Source: GCA-2720975 sp964469565 | Lineage (GTDB): Bacteria; Planctomycetota; UBA1135; GCA-002686595 | Length of the DNA stretch: 64,000 bases | Assembly: GCA_964469565.1 (NCBI GenBank) | Contig: CAYXZD010000006.1 | Coordinates: 128,161-192,160 of the forward strand | Direction of reading: 5' to 3' | Shown: one piece after another, positions 27,415 through 37,616 of the stretch | How the letters are laid out: each line of letters opens with the position of its first letter | Numbering within the stretch: position 1 is the stretch's first letter | Translations under genes and position numbers: made by a program | The notes under the pieces: generated by a model | Told to the model about the DNA's origin: nothing | The model's database searches: none | Seen by the model: the letters and a program-made list of their open reading frames with translations, nothing else

Positions 27415-27515
27415 AGTAACCTCAGGCACGGCCCAAGGCACAGGGGAGCCCAGGGCCCCATGGGGCCCGGACCACCCGCTCGCCTAGCCGGGCCAAGCCC
27501 GCTACCCTGTGCCCT

Positions 27516-29255
27516 ATGACATCCTCGCCCACTGTTCAGCGCCCCCACTGGGAGGTCAAATCCCCCAATCCTCATCACACCCAAGCCCTAGCGGGTGAAT
27601 ACAGCCCGATCCTCGCCAGCCTCCTCGCCTCGCGCGGAATCGCCGACGCCCAAGCCGCCCATGCATTTCTCACGCCGCGCCTCAATGATCTGCACGATCC
27701 AGCCGGCCTACCGGATATGGATAAGGCCACGACGCGCATCTGTGAGGCCATCGACAAGGGCGAGACCATTCTCGTCCACGGGGACTATGACGTGGACGGC
27801 GTGGCCGGGACGGCCTTGCTGATGCGGCTGTTTGAACACCTCAAGACTCCCGTGGCGTGGCACGTTCCCAATCGCTTTACCGATGGGTATTCCTTTGGAG
27901 AACACTCCGTCCGAAAAGCCCAGGAAGTTGGGGCATCTTTGGTGATCAGCGTCGACAACGGCACGTCATCCATCGAGACCATTGCAGCGCTGCAAGCAGC
28001 GGGCATCGACACCATCGTCACAGACCACCACGAACCGCCCCTAGGCGAATTGCCCGCGGCTGTGGCGATCGTCAATCCAAAGCTGGCAACATCGAACTAC
28101 CCGTTCACAGAACTGTGTGGTGCTGCCGTCGCTTTCAAACTCGCCTGGGGGGTGGCTACGAGACTCACGGGAACCGAGCGCGTCGGCACGGAATTGCGCG
28201 ACCTTCTGCTTGACCTGACCGCCTACGTAGCGATCGCAACAGTGTGTGACGTGGTCCCCATGGTCGGCGAGAACCGCATCCTCGCCCACTACGGGCTCAA
28301 GGCGCTTGAGGCCACCTCTTCGGCAGGGCTGGCCGCCTTACTCGCTTCGGCGAACCTCCAGGGGCGCCGTCTGGGTTCCGAGGACATTGGCTTCCAGCTG
28401 GGCCCGCGCATCAATGCCTCGGGACGCTTGGGCACGGCAGGGGTCGCACTCGAGGCTCTCATGACCACCGATCCGAGCCGCGCCAAGGCCCTCGCTGCAG
28501 AGCTCAATGCTCTCAACCTCGAGCGGCGAGCCATCGTTGCCGATTTGATGGAGCAAGCCCTACCGGCTGCTGAGGCCTTCGCCGATCCTAAACGTTGGCC
28601 GGTCACCGTCGTGGCGGGTCAGGGCTGGCATCAAGGGGTCATTGGAATCGTTGCAGCCCGTCTAGTGGAGGCCTTGGGCAAACCTGCCATCGTGATTGGG
28701 CTCGACGGCCCATCGGGTCGCGGCTCGGCTCGCTCGGTGCCAGGCTTTTCGATTCTGGAGGCCATGCGCGGTGGAGCGGCTCACCTCGGACAGCACGGGG
28801 GCCACGAGCAAGCGGCGGGCTGCGACATCGCCGGCGATCAGGTCGATCAGGCGCGGGAGGCCATCTGCGAGAAGGCGCGCGCCATTCTCGGGCCGGACGG
28901 CCTGCCCGCTCCCCAACTGACCATTGATGCCGTAATCCCCTTGGAAGCCATGACTGCTGACCTGATGAGCCAATTGGAGCGGTTGGAGCCCTTTGGAGAG
29001 CGCAATCCCACGCCGGTCTTCGCCTCAGGCGACGTTCGGCTCGCTGAGCCCCCCCGGATCGTCGGCAAGGACCGCTCGCACCTCTCCCTCAAACTGCGCC
29101 ATGGGGAGCACGTCCTCAAGGCGATGGGCTTTGGCATGGCGAATCGCGAGCCACAGCTTCGGCTGGGTCAACCCCTCAAGGTCGCCTATACACCCCGCTG
29201 GAATACGTTTCGCGGCCAAACTTCCCTCGAACTGACCCTAAAGGACATCGGTTAG
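27516..29255 (+). CDS. recJ: Single-stranded-DNA-specific exonuclease RecJ
   Basis: 579 aa. RecJ degrades single-stranded DNA 5'-3' in recombination and mismatch repair. The DHH domain has the motifs VHGDYDVDGVAGTALL (Asp ligands), ISVDNGTSS and the namesake VTDHHEPP, then the DHHA1 domain with GQGWHQGVIGIVAARL and GRGSARSVPGFSILEAM, and the C-terminal OB-fold. All metal-binding motifs look intact. Divergent from selA. Confidence 0.95.
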   Translation: MTSSPTVQRPHWEVKSPNPHHTQALAGEYSPILASLLASRGIADAQAAHAFLTPRLNDLHDPAGLPDMDKATTRICEAIDKGETILVHGDYDVDGVAGTALLMRLFEHLKTPVAWHVPNRFTDGYSFGEHSVRKAQEVGASLVISVDNGTSSIETIAALQAAGIDTIVTDHHEPPLGELPAAVAIVNPKLATSNYPFTELCGAAVAFKLAWGVATRLTGTERVGTELRDLLLDLTAYVAIATVCDVVPMVGENRILAHYGLKALEATSSAGLAALLASANLQGRRLGSEDIGFQLGPRINASGRLGTAGVALEALMTTDPSRAKALAAELNALNLERRAIVADLMEQALPAAEAFADPKRWPVTVVAGQGWHQGVIGIVAARLVEALGKPAIVIGLDGPSGRGSARSVPGFSILEAMRGGAAHLGQHGGHEQAAGCDIAGDQVDQAREAICEKARAILGPDGLPAPQLTIDAVIPLEAMTADLMSQLERLEPFGERNPTPVFASGDVRLAEPPRIVGKDRSHLSLKLRHGEHVLKAMGFGMANREPQLRLGQPLKVAYTPRWNTFRGQTSLELTLKDIG

Positions 29256-29285
29256 AATTTGATTCTTCGGGTAGGATGTGCGCTA

Positions 29286-29315
29286 GGCAGATGGCGCACG
29301 TGCCCTGCCTTTTTT
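29286..29315 (+). terminator. Intrinsic terminator after recJ
   Basis: GGCAG-AT-GGC-GCACGT-GCC-CTGCC followed by six T residues: an 8-bp stem with a 2-base bulge and a U-tract, 30 bases after the recJ stop. It ends 5 bases before the next start codon, so it could also act as a leader element for the following gene. Confidence 0.55.
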
Positions 29316-29320
29316 GAATC

Positions 29321-30532
29321 ATGGAATCAGAATCAATCCCCGCACTCATTCCCTTTGTCGGGCTCCTACTCTGGCGCCACAACCTCAACGGACGAACGGT
29401 GTTTGTCCTCGACCGCGAGGGTCAATCGATTCTCCCGAAGGGACCACTCGCCGAAGGGGAAGGCGAGGCTCAAACGGCTCGACGCTTGGCAAGTGCCTTT
29501 GGGAATGCGCGCGTCTCAAACCTGCGCCACATGCACTCCGATCACCCTGCTGTCCCCGGCGGCCGCGCTACCCTGAGTTGGTGGAGTGGAGAATGCGTGG
29601 CACTCGATCCAGGGGCACGCCCCGCATTCGAGGGGCAAGGACGTTGGGTTTCCCTCGCCAACGCCAGCACCCTACTCACCCACCCTCGCGAGCGCGCGCT
29701 GATCGCAGACCTGCAACCGGCCGCCTGGTTGCATTCGATGCAACGCCTCGGGCGTACCTGGTTCGGTGCTTTTTTGCAGCAAGCATCCAGCCCAGCAGAC
29801 CGTGACATCGATCACGCCTGCCGCCGCATTGAGAGCTCCCCGCTGGACCCTTCCGTCGAGCCGGGCAAGCGCTGGCAAGACCGAGCCCTGCAGCAACTCG
29901 ACCTCGCCCGACAAGCACTCGTCGGGGGTGATGTGAGCGGCTACAGCCAAGCTCGCGCAGAAGCCTGGCGGATCGAACTCCCCTCCCTCAAGGGATGGGA
30001 ACTCGAACAAGCCCAAGATCATCTCAGCCGACGGATAGGCTTGGAATTGAACGGCGAGGAGCAGTCGCGCGCTCGGGACCTATTGGAGCGCTCCCGCGCC
30101 GTGGACGATCTGGTTCACGCGAGTGTACTCCTCGACGAAGCCCGACGCCGCAGCGACCTTGAGCGCGGCGCACGCCAAGCTCAAAGGCGATGGCTCGCAC
30201 GGCTCATGATTGCCACCCTCGTGGGTCTGTGGATCGGAGGTTCTTCTGACGGCCCAACCCAATGGACCCTCCTCCTCCACGGACTCTTAGGCGGAACTGT
30301 GAGCACACTCCTGTGGCCCAGCCCACTGCGAGACCCGGCCTTCCCTTACTCGGGCCAGTTTCTCCTGCGTCCGGTACTGGGTGCTGTGTGTGCCCTAGTG
30401 ATTGGCCAGATCCTCAGTCTCGGAGCCTTGGGGATCAGCCTATCCAGTGCGCACGCACAACACCTCACCGCATTCATCGCCGGCTTTGGGGAGCGCGTCA
30501 TTCGTGCGCGCCTAGAGAATTCGCCGAACTAG
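29321..30532 (+). CDS. Membrane protein with Nudix-like N-terminal segment
   Basis: 403 aa, family not recognised. The N-terminal part (VGLLLWRHNLNGRTVFVL...ILPKGPLAEGEGEAQTARRLASAFG) resembles the start of a Nudix hydrolase (LPKG...GE...A..RE), but the catalytic Glu pair of the Nudix box is missing. The middle (about 150-285) is helical and charged, with Arg/Asp-rich stretches. The C-terminal 110 residues hold three or four membrane segments (LMIATLVGLWIGG, WTLLLHGLLGGTVSTLLW, PVLGAVCALVIGQILSLGALGISL). It is probably a membrane-anchored regulatory or scaffold protein. The ATG follows directly after a terminator-like T-tract and has no clear ribosome-binding site. Confidence 0.6.
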   Translation: MESESIPALIPFVGLLLWRHNLNGRTVFVLDREGQSILPKGPLAEGEGEAQTARRLASAFGNARVSNLRHMHSDHPAVPGGRATLSWWSGECVALDPGARPAFEGQGRWVSLANASTLLTHPRERALIADLQPAAWLHSMQRLGRTWFGAFLQQASSPADRDIDHACRRIESSPLDPSVEPGKRWQDRALQQLDLARQALVGGDVSGYSQARAEAWRIELPSLKGWELEQAQDHLSRRIGLELNGEEQSRARDLLERSRAVDDLVHASVLLDEARRRSDLERGARQAQRRWLARLMIATLVGLWIGGSSDGPTQWTLLLHGLLGGTVSTLLWPSPLRDPAFPYSGQFLLRPVLGAVCALVIGQILSLGALGISLSSAHAQHLTAFIAGFGERVIRARLENSPN

Positions 30533-30600
30533 ATCGGGCCCCGCTTTGATTCGGTAGCACGACACTCACGCCCAGATCAACAACTCACCTGGGTCATCGG

Positions 30601-32019
30601 TCAATCGCAGAATCGAACCTCAAGGGCATCGGATAGGTTGGAGCCCGCCCCGCCCCCGGCCCCATCGCGATACCAAAACTGAAAGTCCAGGCTCATTCCG
30701 GATGTCACCAGGGTCCCCCCCGGCAGGGCACCTAGGTCGAGCAGAACCTGCGCCCCGCCCTGACCATCGATGGCCAGGGCTCCGAATCGAGCTACTTGCC
30801 CTCCAACGCAGCGCATGCCATTGGCGACGGGTACGAATGCTCGGGCATCGCCAAGGAAGAACAGTCCGAATTGACCGGGAACCGCGCCCCGCACAACGAG
30901 GGACAAGTCGTTGTTCGCGATGCTCGTACTTCCACTCCACGCCATCAGTGCTCCGGCACCGACAGAGTTTGGAGACGTCACGCAGTACGATGCCGCTTCA
31001 CACCCGCAGGGACCGTCAGCACCCACCAATTCGAAGGCCGCCAGTGCATCCACCGTCAGCGGATCGCCGTCGTCCGTGACGCCGATCACACTGCGGCCTC
31101 CCTGGCTCAAGTCGGGTCCTAGGGTCAGTCCCTCAAGGTTGGTTGCTGGTCCCGACCAGAGCAGGGTTTTGGCGGCCGGGGTGAACGAGGCACCCACGAG
31201 GCTGCCGAGGCTGCTGACATCCGAGGCAGCGCTGACATCCACCTCAAAAATGCGCGTCAAGAACAGCGGGTTGGTGAAGGCGAGGGAACGTTCCATGGCT
31301 AACAGACGCCCGCCGGGCAGGCCCACGAGTTCCACCAGACCGTTCTGGCCACCGCCACCAGGAATGTAACCTGCGTGCATGGGCTCGACCGGGTAGACAA
31401 ACTGCTCTGCAGCCCTGGGCACGGATGCCTACAGGTCAAAACGAAGCAAGCGCACAAGGCTGCCGGCACTGGGCGTTGAGACCGGGCCGTCTACAACGAG
31501 GGCATCCTCATTGGCCGTCCACAAACTTGCCCGGTCACAGGCTAGGGTGAGCGCCTCGAAGCCCAAGTTGTTTCTCAGTGCCCCAAAAACGGCCGGGATG
31601 GTCATGCTTTGATGCCAGGCCCCATCCAATCCATGCTGGTGAACTCCTGGGTTGTCCTCGTCTGATGGGAACACAGCAGCCATGCCCGGGACATGCGCGA
31701 TGCCCTCATGGTCACGGGCCTGATCCATGCGCAGGCCAATAAGGAAATCCGCTGCAACCACGCTGCCATCCCCTGCGAGTTGCAGAGTCATTGGGACCAC
31801 GCGATCAGAGTTATCCATCACCGTGTGGTAGCCCAAACTGCGTGAGTAGGTCACTCCACTCAGCCCCGTGACGGTAAAACTCTGCCCACTCCCATCGATC
31901 GCCGAATTCGGCAATGGAACGATGTCTTTCAGATCCAGTGACAGGCCCTGACCCCAAGCAGAGGGAATCCAGAGGACTGTCAGGGAGAGAACTGTCAGGG
32001 TAAGTAGAACGGCTCGCAT
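30601..32019 (-). pseudogene. Phytase-like esterase with WYRD-type C-terminal domain, broken by an in-frame TAG
   Basis: One 473-codon frame is interrupted by a single TAG at 31429-31431; no frameshift is needed. The upstream 196 codons hold a signal peptide and the first half of an esterase-like phytase domain (GFEALTLACDRASLWTANEDALV, ending LVRLLRFDL). The downstream 273 codons continue it without a gap (VPRAAEQFVYPVEP...GLPGGRLLAMERS...GLTLGPDL). They end in a roughly 120-residue domain (GQFGLFFLGDARAFVPV, CVGGQVARFG, FQFWYRDGAG, LSDALEVRF) also seen at 59429-60232. The downstream half lacks its own signal. It is either a recent nonsense mutation, read-through or a sequence error. TAG is the normal stop for many genes here. 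Confidence 0.75.
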
Positions 32020-32204
32020 CGGGTTCGACCCTAGCAGCCCGAACCGATTTGCGCAGACGAAACTAGGAGTGGATCACCTAGTGGCATCCTTGCAGGGGTG
32101 CCGGCCGGGCTAGGGCGCAAGGAATGGAGCAGTCCCACTGTCAGACCCCAATCCTAGACTCGCCGGGACGCCCTAGCGCTCCCACAATGAGTCAGGCGTT
32201 CGAC

Positions 32205-33956
32205 CTAGCTCCCGGCAACGGGCAAGCTGGCAGGCAGTTGTTCACCGGGCTGCCAACCGCCATCGCGCAAGGAGCGCACGCGATCGAGAACTTCCGTACG
32301 GTGGGTGTGGGCCAGGAGCAGTAACTGGTCGCCTGGGCGGGCCCAGGCAAGGGCCCGTTCGAGAGCCTCTAGCTCAGAGGGGGCCTCCTCCATTGCCCGA
32401 GCCGCAAGCCCCGCACCGACCAACTCCTCCGCCAACATCGAGACCACGGCCCCCTCCTCGCGACCCCGATTGTAACCATCCATGTGTTTGAGAATGACCC
32501 GGTCGGGGTAGGCGCCGGCCGTCAAACGTGCCAACTCCCGAATGGCATCATCGTCGCGATCCCCTGCCTGCCCCAACAAGACGAGCAATCGCCCCTGTGG
32601 CCCCTGTGGCCCCTCCGAACGCAGGCCCTTCGACATGAGCAACATGGCCTCCAGCCCGTGGGGGTTGTGGGCAAAATCCACAATGGCCTGGACTCCGCCC
32701 AGGTCAAAACAATTCATGCGTCCCGGATTATCCGAATCATCTCCGCGGAATGATCGTAGACCAGCAGCGATGGAGTCCTGGTCTATTCCGAGGGCCTCCG
32801 CCACTGCCGCGGCAGCCAAAGCATTCGAGACGTTGTGACGCGCGGCTCCACCCGCCGCAAGCGGCATCTGATTGAGCGCAAGGACCTCGATGGTTTCAGT
32901 CCCCTGACGCCGCGTGATCGAATCCGTATCCAACACCCACGCACAGCCTCCACCGGCAACGTGCTGCGAGAGCCACGGTGTGAGGGGATTCAAGCTGAAC
33001 CAGGTCGTGGGCTTGGAAAGGCTGCGTGCTCGGCTCACCACCTGCTCATCATCGGCATTGAGAACAAGGTGCGGCGCCACGGAAGTCACAACAAACTTGC
33101 CCTCGCACAGGGCAGACAGGCTTCCAATGCCCCACTCACCCAAGTGATCGGCACCCACATTCAGGACGGCAGCCACATCGGCGCGTTCAACAGCGAGCCC
33201 CCGGCGCAACATGCCCCCACGGGCAGTCTCCAACAACGCCACGTCTGTTGCGGGATGCCGAAGAACCCGGCGCGCCCCACCGGGCCCGGACCAATCCCCC
33301 TGCTCCACGACCTCATCACCGACGACAACTTGATCGGTCGAGGAGAAACCGGGCTTGAGGCCAGCCGCGCGGGCCATGGCCGCGAGCAGACGCACGGTGG
33401 TGGTCTTACCATTCGTACCGGTGATCAACGCAAGAGGGATATCGTGGCATGCTGACCAATCGACGTCGGCAGGCGCAGGCAATGCATCCACAGCCCAACC
33501 CTGACAGCCCTGGCCTAGGCCCACGCTGACCCAATCGTCATCGCTGAGGAAGGCCAGCTTGTGGGACTGAGCAGCCGCTTGCAGCGCCAGTAGGCGCGGG
33601 TTGGATTCCTCGCTGATGAGCCCACGCAGGCGTTCGGCGGCAACGGCGGATTCCTCCACCTCCCCACCCCCAAGTCCCGCCAAAGCCGATTCGAGAGCCC
33701 ACTCATTCACCTCAGTCGCCGCATACAGGGCGTCGAGGGGCGCACTGAGTGCAAGGCTCGCGCCACCCTCAAAGCGACGCACGCAGGTTTGTTCATTGAC
33801 CCAGCCCACTGCATCCAAGATGCAGCGCGCTTGACGCTCCCATGCCAAGATCAAGCCCCCAGCCTCTTCCTGGCTGACCTCAAGATCCAAGACAGCCCCT
33901 GGCCTAGGCCAGAGCAGATTTGGGCCCGGCAGTCGCCTAGAGTCAACGAGCTTCAT
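32205..33956 (-). CDS. Mur ligase family protein, cyanophycin synthetase-like without ATP-grasp
   Basis: 583 aa. Residues about 170-583 form a Mur ligase module: P-loop TGTNGKTTTVRLL (about 179-191), ALLETARGGMLRRGL, LNVGADHLGEWG, LVLNADDE and the C-terminal DFAHNPHGLEAML, VLLGQAGDRDDDAI and DRVILKHMDGYNRGREEG blocks, close to the C-terminal half of CphA. The N-terminal 165 residues are a different, divergent domain with no ATP-grasp motifs. Its start codon overlaps the cphA stop (TGATG), so the two are coupled. It probably acts with CphA in adding or priming residues in cyanophycin; the exact reaction is inference. Confidence 0.85.
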   Translation of the reverse strand: MKLVDSRRLPGPNLLWPRPGAVLDLEVSQEEAGGLILAWERQARCILDAVGWVNEQTCVRRFEGGASLALSAPLDALYAATEVNEWALESALAGLGGGEVEESAVAAERLRGLISEESNPRLLALQAAAQSHKLAFLSDDDWVSVGLGQGCQGWAVDALPAPADVDWSACHDIPLALITGTNGKTTTVRLLAAMARAAGLKPGFSSTDQVVVGDEVVEQGDWSGPGGARRVLRHPATDVALLETARGGMLRRGLAVERADVAAVLNVGADHLGEWGIGSLSALCEGKFVVTSVAPHLVLNADDEQVVSRARSLSKPTTWFSLNPLTPWLSQHVAGGGCAWVLDTDSITRRQGTETIEVLALNQMPLAAGGAARHNVSNALAAAAVAEALGIDQDSIAAGLRSFRGDDSDNPGRMNCFDLGGVQAIVDFAHNPHGLEAMLLMSKGLRSEGPQGPQGRLLVLLGQAGDRDDDAIRELARLTAGAYPDRVILKHMDGYNRGREEGAVVSMLAEELVGAGLAARAMEEAPSELEALERALAWARPGDQLLLLAHTHRTEVLDRVRSLRDGGWQPGEQLPASLPVAGS

Positions 33957-36748
33957 CAGTCGCTGAGCTCTTGGCGCCGGGCAAGTCGCACTCCGCGTTC
34001 ATCTCGGATGAGTTCGTCTCCAAGGTCGAGGGCTGAGTCAGGCAATGACCGCTTAGGCAGGGCAGGCATCACCGCAGGAATCGTGATGGCCTCGCCAGGA
34101 CCGCTGGACTGAAAGCCAGTGATCTGCTCCCAGCAACGGCTGATCTCATCCCCGAAGATCAAGATCAAGTCCCCTGCTTCCCCCAACTCTAGGGCGCGCG
34201 TCACAGCAGCCACTTCGTCGGGAATCACTTCAATCGCGGAGTCTGGCACTCCCGCGTCAAGCAAAGCCTGGCGCTGCATCTTTGGCACCTCCTCATCCCC
34301 GCGGCCACGGGTGTGGTCGTCACGGCGACAAATGTAGTGATCAAAGTGACCCGCGCTGTGGGTCGCGATTTCGAGGATGTCCTCATCGCGGCGGTCCCCG
34401 GGAGCCGCAAGCACAACCACCCGCTTGCCACTCGGTTCAAGCCTATCGCAGAGGTCAACCATCGCTTGCACGGCGGCCGGGTTGTGCCCGTAGTCGAGGA
34501 TCACCTTGAAGGGGTGCTCGTCACAGATGTTCATGCGGCCAGGCGCCTGGAAGTAGCTCATGTCAAAGGTGCGCAACCCGTGGCGAATCTCATCGAGCTT
34601 GACATCCATGCTGTGAGCAATGGCCGCAGCGAACATCGCGTTTTGCACGTTGTGCATCGCGCGGCCTTCGAGGGTCGCGGGGACGAGGTGCGTCCAGAGC
34701 AACGGAATGTGCGCACCATTGTCGTAGAGGGTGATCATATGACCCGCCATGCCCTCTTCGAGAACCATGGCACGCCCCCCAGCCAGAATGTGCTCGCGCA
34801 CCAGGGCATGACTTGGATTCATCGTCACGTAACACAGGTGCTTGGCCTTGGTGTAGCTGGCCATCAGCAGACAGTTTTCATCGTCCGCATTGAGCACGGC
34901 GGCATCCTTGGCCACCTCTACCACGATGCGCTTCACTTTGGCCAGGTCCTCGAGGGTGTCGATCCCTTTGAGGCCTAGGTGATCAGCTTGCACATTCAGT
35001 ACCGCGCCTACGTTGCAACGCTTGTAGCTCATCCCGCGCCGCAAGAGCCCTCCACGGGCTGTCTCCAATACGGCCACATCCACGCTGGGGTCGCGCAGAA
35101 TCATGCGGGCTGCCATGGGTCCTGTCATGTCACCCTCGACCGACTTGTGACCGTCGATGTAGACGGCGTCCGTCGTGGCGAGTCCAACGTGCTTGCCGGT
35201 CAATTTGAAGATGTGGGCCACCATGCGTGAGGTGGTGGTCTTTCCATTCGTGCCCGTGATCGATGCGATGGGGATACGCGCAGGGCTACCGGGGGGAAAG
35301 AGCATGTCCAAGACAGGCCCAGCCACATCCCGCGGCTGACCCTCACTGGGAGCAACGTGCATGCGAAACCCTGGTGCGGCGTTGACCTCACAAATGGCCC
35401 CACCTGTCGTGCGGTAAGACTCGGTGATGTCGGTGGTCAAGAAATCGACCCCGGCAACATCCAGCCCAATGGCCAGCGCCGCACGCTCGGCCATCTGGCG
35501 ATTATCTGGATGGATTACATCGGTCACGTCAACAGCCGTCCCCCCCGTGGACAGATTGCCTGTCGATCGCAGGTACACCAATTCATCGGCAGCGGGCACC
35601 GAATCGGGAGTCATCGCCTTCAGCTCTAGCAACCGCAGAGCCTGATGATCGAGCTCCAACTGAGTCAGCACTTTCTCGTGGCCGATTCCCCGGCGCGGAT
35701 CTTCATTGGTGCGTTCGACCAGCTCAGTAATCGTCGCCTCACCGTCCCCCACCACGTGTCCTGGCACGCGTTTGGAAGCCGCCACAAGTTTGCCATCCAC
35801 AACCAAGAGCCGGTGATCGAGCCCCGAAATGAAGCTCTCCACGAGCACCGTTCGCGAGTGTTCGCGTGCGTGGTGATAGGCGACGCGCACGGAGTCCTTG
35901 TCCATCAGTTCAATGGAAACCCCGCGGCCGTGGTTGGCATTGAGAGGTTTCACCACGATGGGAAAGCCGATGCGCTCAGCTGCACGCGCCGCTTGTTCCT
36001 CACTGTAGACCATGCGCTGGTGGGCTACGGGAAGTCCCAAGTCAGCCAGGAGCGAATTGGTTTCCTCCTTATCAGAGGCTATCTCCACCGCGATGTGACG
36101 CGTCTCACCTGTGATCGTGGCCTGAATCCTGCGACCGTATTTGCCGTGACCAAATTGCACCAAGCTGTAGCGGTTCAATCGCAGCCAGGGAATATCCCTT
36201 TCCTCGGCGGCCTTGACGAGGCTGGCGGTACTCGGCCCCAGCGCCCTGCGCTGGGCAAACCGAATAAAACCGTCCCGCTCACTATCAAAATCGTAGGCCT
36301 GCCCGCGGACATCCTCGGGTTGAAAGCGTTCCGGCAAGCAATGCAGAATCAGTTCGAGGGCGAGGCGCCCGGCTTCAAGGCCCACATCCTCTTGGTTGTA
36401 GGCGTACACCACATCGTATTCACCGGTGGCTCCGGTCCCCCGTGTACGTCCGAAGGTCACATCTCCCCCGGCGATGATCTGCAACTCGATCGCGATGTGC
36501 TCCAAGATGTGTCCCATCCAAGTGCCTTCGTCTTCAGTCAGGCGCCGCAAGAAACCACCGGGTTCCTGGTAGGAACAACCATGTTGAGCGAGTCCTGGCA
36601 GGGCCTCAGCAATCGCATCGGTGAATTCCGTCCCGAGGCGAGTCGAAGAGTATTCCTCCAACTCACCCAGCTGCACGGTGAGCCGAATCACTGGAAACAG
36701 CGCATACAGGCTCGGGCCAACGAATACAGACTTGGAGAGAATCTTCAT
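33956..36748 (-). CDS. cphA: Cyanophycin synthetase
   Basis: 930 aa. CphA builds multi-L-arginyl-poly-L-aspartate by ATP-dependent addition of Asp and Arg. It has the N-terminal domain with EDEGTWMGHILEHIAIELQ and the GGDVTFGRTRGTG loop, an ATP-grasp domain (about 210-470: PIVVKPLNANHGRGVS, LVESFISGLDHRLLVVDGKLVAA, GVDFLTTDI) and a Mur ligase domain beginning with ITGTNGKTTTSRM (P-loop about 498-505), ending in GHNPAAVQAMV and LAAPGDRRDEDI. All active sites look intact. The ATG at 36748 is supported by AGGAGG about 10 bases upstream, which overlaps the cphB stop codon. About 40 extra C-terminal residues have no motif. Confidence 0.95.
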   Translation of the reverse strand: MKILSKSVFVGPSLYALFPVIRLTVQLGELEEYSSTRLGTEFTDAIAEALPGLAQHGCSYQEPGGFLRRLTEDEGTWMGHILEHIAIELQIIAGGDVTFGRTRGTGATGEYDVVYAYNQEDVGLEAGRLALELILHCLPERFQPEDVRGQAYDFDSERDGFIRFAQRRALGPSTASLVKAAEERDIPWLRLNRYSLVQFGHGKYGRRIQATITGETRHIAVEIASDKEETNSLLADLGLPVAHQRMVYSEEQAARAAERIGFPIVVKPLNANHGRGVSIELMDKDSVRVAYHHAREHSRTVLVESFISGLDHRLLVVDGKLVAASKRVPGHVVGDGEATITELVERTNEDPRRGIGHEKVLTQLELDHQALRLLELKAMTPDSVPAADELVYLRSTGNLSTGGTAVDVTDVIHPDNRQMAERAALAIGLDVAGVDFLTTDITESYRTTGGAICEVNAAPGFRMHVAPSEGQPRDVAGPVLDMLFPPGSPARIPIASITGTNGKTTTSRMVAHIFKLTGKHVGLATTDAVYIDGHKSVEGDMTGPMAARMILRDPSVDVAVLETARGGLLRRGMSYKRCNVGAVLNVQADHLGLKGIDTLEDLAKVKRIVVEVAKDAAVLNADDENCLLMASYTKAKHLCYVTMNPSHALVREHILAGGRAMVLEEGMAGHMITLYDNGAHIPLLWTHLVPATLEGRAMHNVQNAMFAAAIAHSMDVKLDEIRHGLRTFDMSYFQAPGRMNICDEHPFKVILDYGHNPAAVQAMVDLCDRLEPSGKRVVVLAAPGDRRDEDILEIATHSAGHFDHYICRRDDHTRGRGDEEVPKMQRQALLDAGVPDSAIEVIPDEVAAVTRALELGEAGDLILIFGDEISRCWEQITGFQSSGPGEAITIPAVMPALPKRSLPDSALDLGDELIRDERGVRLARRQELSD

Positions 36749-36761
36749 GGGGACGGGCCTC

Positions 36762-37565
36762 CTATTGGGGAGCGGGGCGGGCAGTTCGCGTTTCGATGTT
36801 GTAGCTGCCGCCGTGCACCAGGACATGCAGGCGGATATTGATCAAGCACACAGGTTCATGGGTGCGGGTGGAGTCCATGGATGAGAAATCCATGTCCGAA
36901 GGATCCACTAGGGTGAGCCCCCCACTCCCGACCACTTCCATCTCCTTCTCGGCACAGATAAATGCAGCCGTGTCCTCGTCGAGGCCGATGCCGATGGGCC
37001 TGGGATTGTAGGCTAGGGCGGTGAGCAGTCGCCCGAGGCGATCCCGCTGGCGAAAGTGCTGGTCCACGATAATGTTGCGGGTCAGGCCCAAGCCCGGAAC
37101 CAAAGTGACCATGTCGCTGCGGGGAGTCGAGCCCTCGTCCCCGTAGGCGATCATGTGCTCTGCCATGAACGATGCACCCGCTGAAGTCCCGGCGACGTGT
37201 AGCCCCCCCGTGCGATTGCGCTGGCGCAGGAGTTCCGCCACGGGTGTCCCGCCAATTGTGGTCGAGAGGCGTAATTGGTTTCCGCCTGTCATAAAGACTC
37301 CATTCACTTGCTCAAGGATCTGAAGCCAGTCTTTGCGTTCGCAGTCTCGGCGTTCTTCAAAGGGCAGTGAATAAACAGATCCAACACCGAGGTCGGTAAA
37401 GATCTCTTCATAGCGCGACGCCGTATCCTCCAGTTGCGAAGCCGTAGGGATGATGGCGATGCTCGCATCGCCTCCACCACAAATGTCCACGAACCGGCGC
37501 AGGATAGTACGGCCACTGATTTTTTCTTCAGCGCCTCCGATGGGGATGATGTAACCGGGTGTCAT
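36762..37565 (-). CDS. cphB: Cyanophycinase
   Basis: 267 aa peptidase S51 family enzyme. It hydrolyses cyanophycin to beta-Asp-Arg dipeptides. It shows GYIIPIGGAEEK at the start, VFMTGGNQLRL, the nucleophile motif GTSAGASFM (Ser), LVPGLGLTRNIIVDQHFRQRDRLGRLL and GIGLDEDTAAF. Length matches the family. The ATG at 37565 is chosen; upstream extension has only a TTG start. Located between iadA and cphA in one operon; the cphA start follows 13 bases after its stop. Confidence 0.95.
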   Translation of the reverse strand: MTPGYIIPIGGAEEKISGRTILRRFVDICGGGDASIAIIPTASQLEDTASRYEEIFTDLGVGSVYSLPFEERRDCERKDWLQILEQVNGVFMTGGNQLRLSTTIGGTPVAELLRQRNRTGGLHVAGTSAGASFMAEHMIAYGDEGSTPRSDMVTLVPGLGLTRNIIVDQHFRQRDRLGRLLTALAYNPRPIGIGLDEDTAAFICAEKEMEVVGSGGLTLVDPSDMDFSSMDSTRTHEPVCLINIRLHVLVHGGSYNIETRTARPAPQ

Positions 37566-37616
37566 TCTGAGAGGGACTTCGTGAAACGGGGGGGCAGGGT
37601 TTACGCAGGGCAAAAG

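Noticed and set aside
31429..31431. Recoded amino acid at the TAG in the phytase-like gene
   Set aside because: Sec uses UGA; no pyrrolysine genes are seen, and TAG is a common normal stop in this window.
35645..36841. Long plus-strand open frame (398 codons) opposite cphA
   Set aside because: It is antisense to a gene with full cyanophycin synthetase motifs and has no recognisable domain itself.
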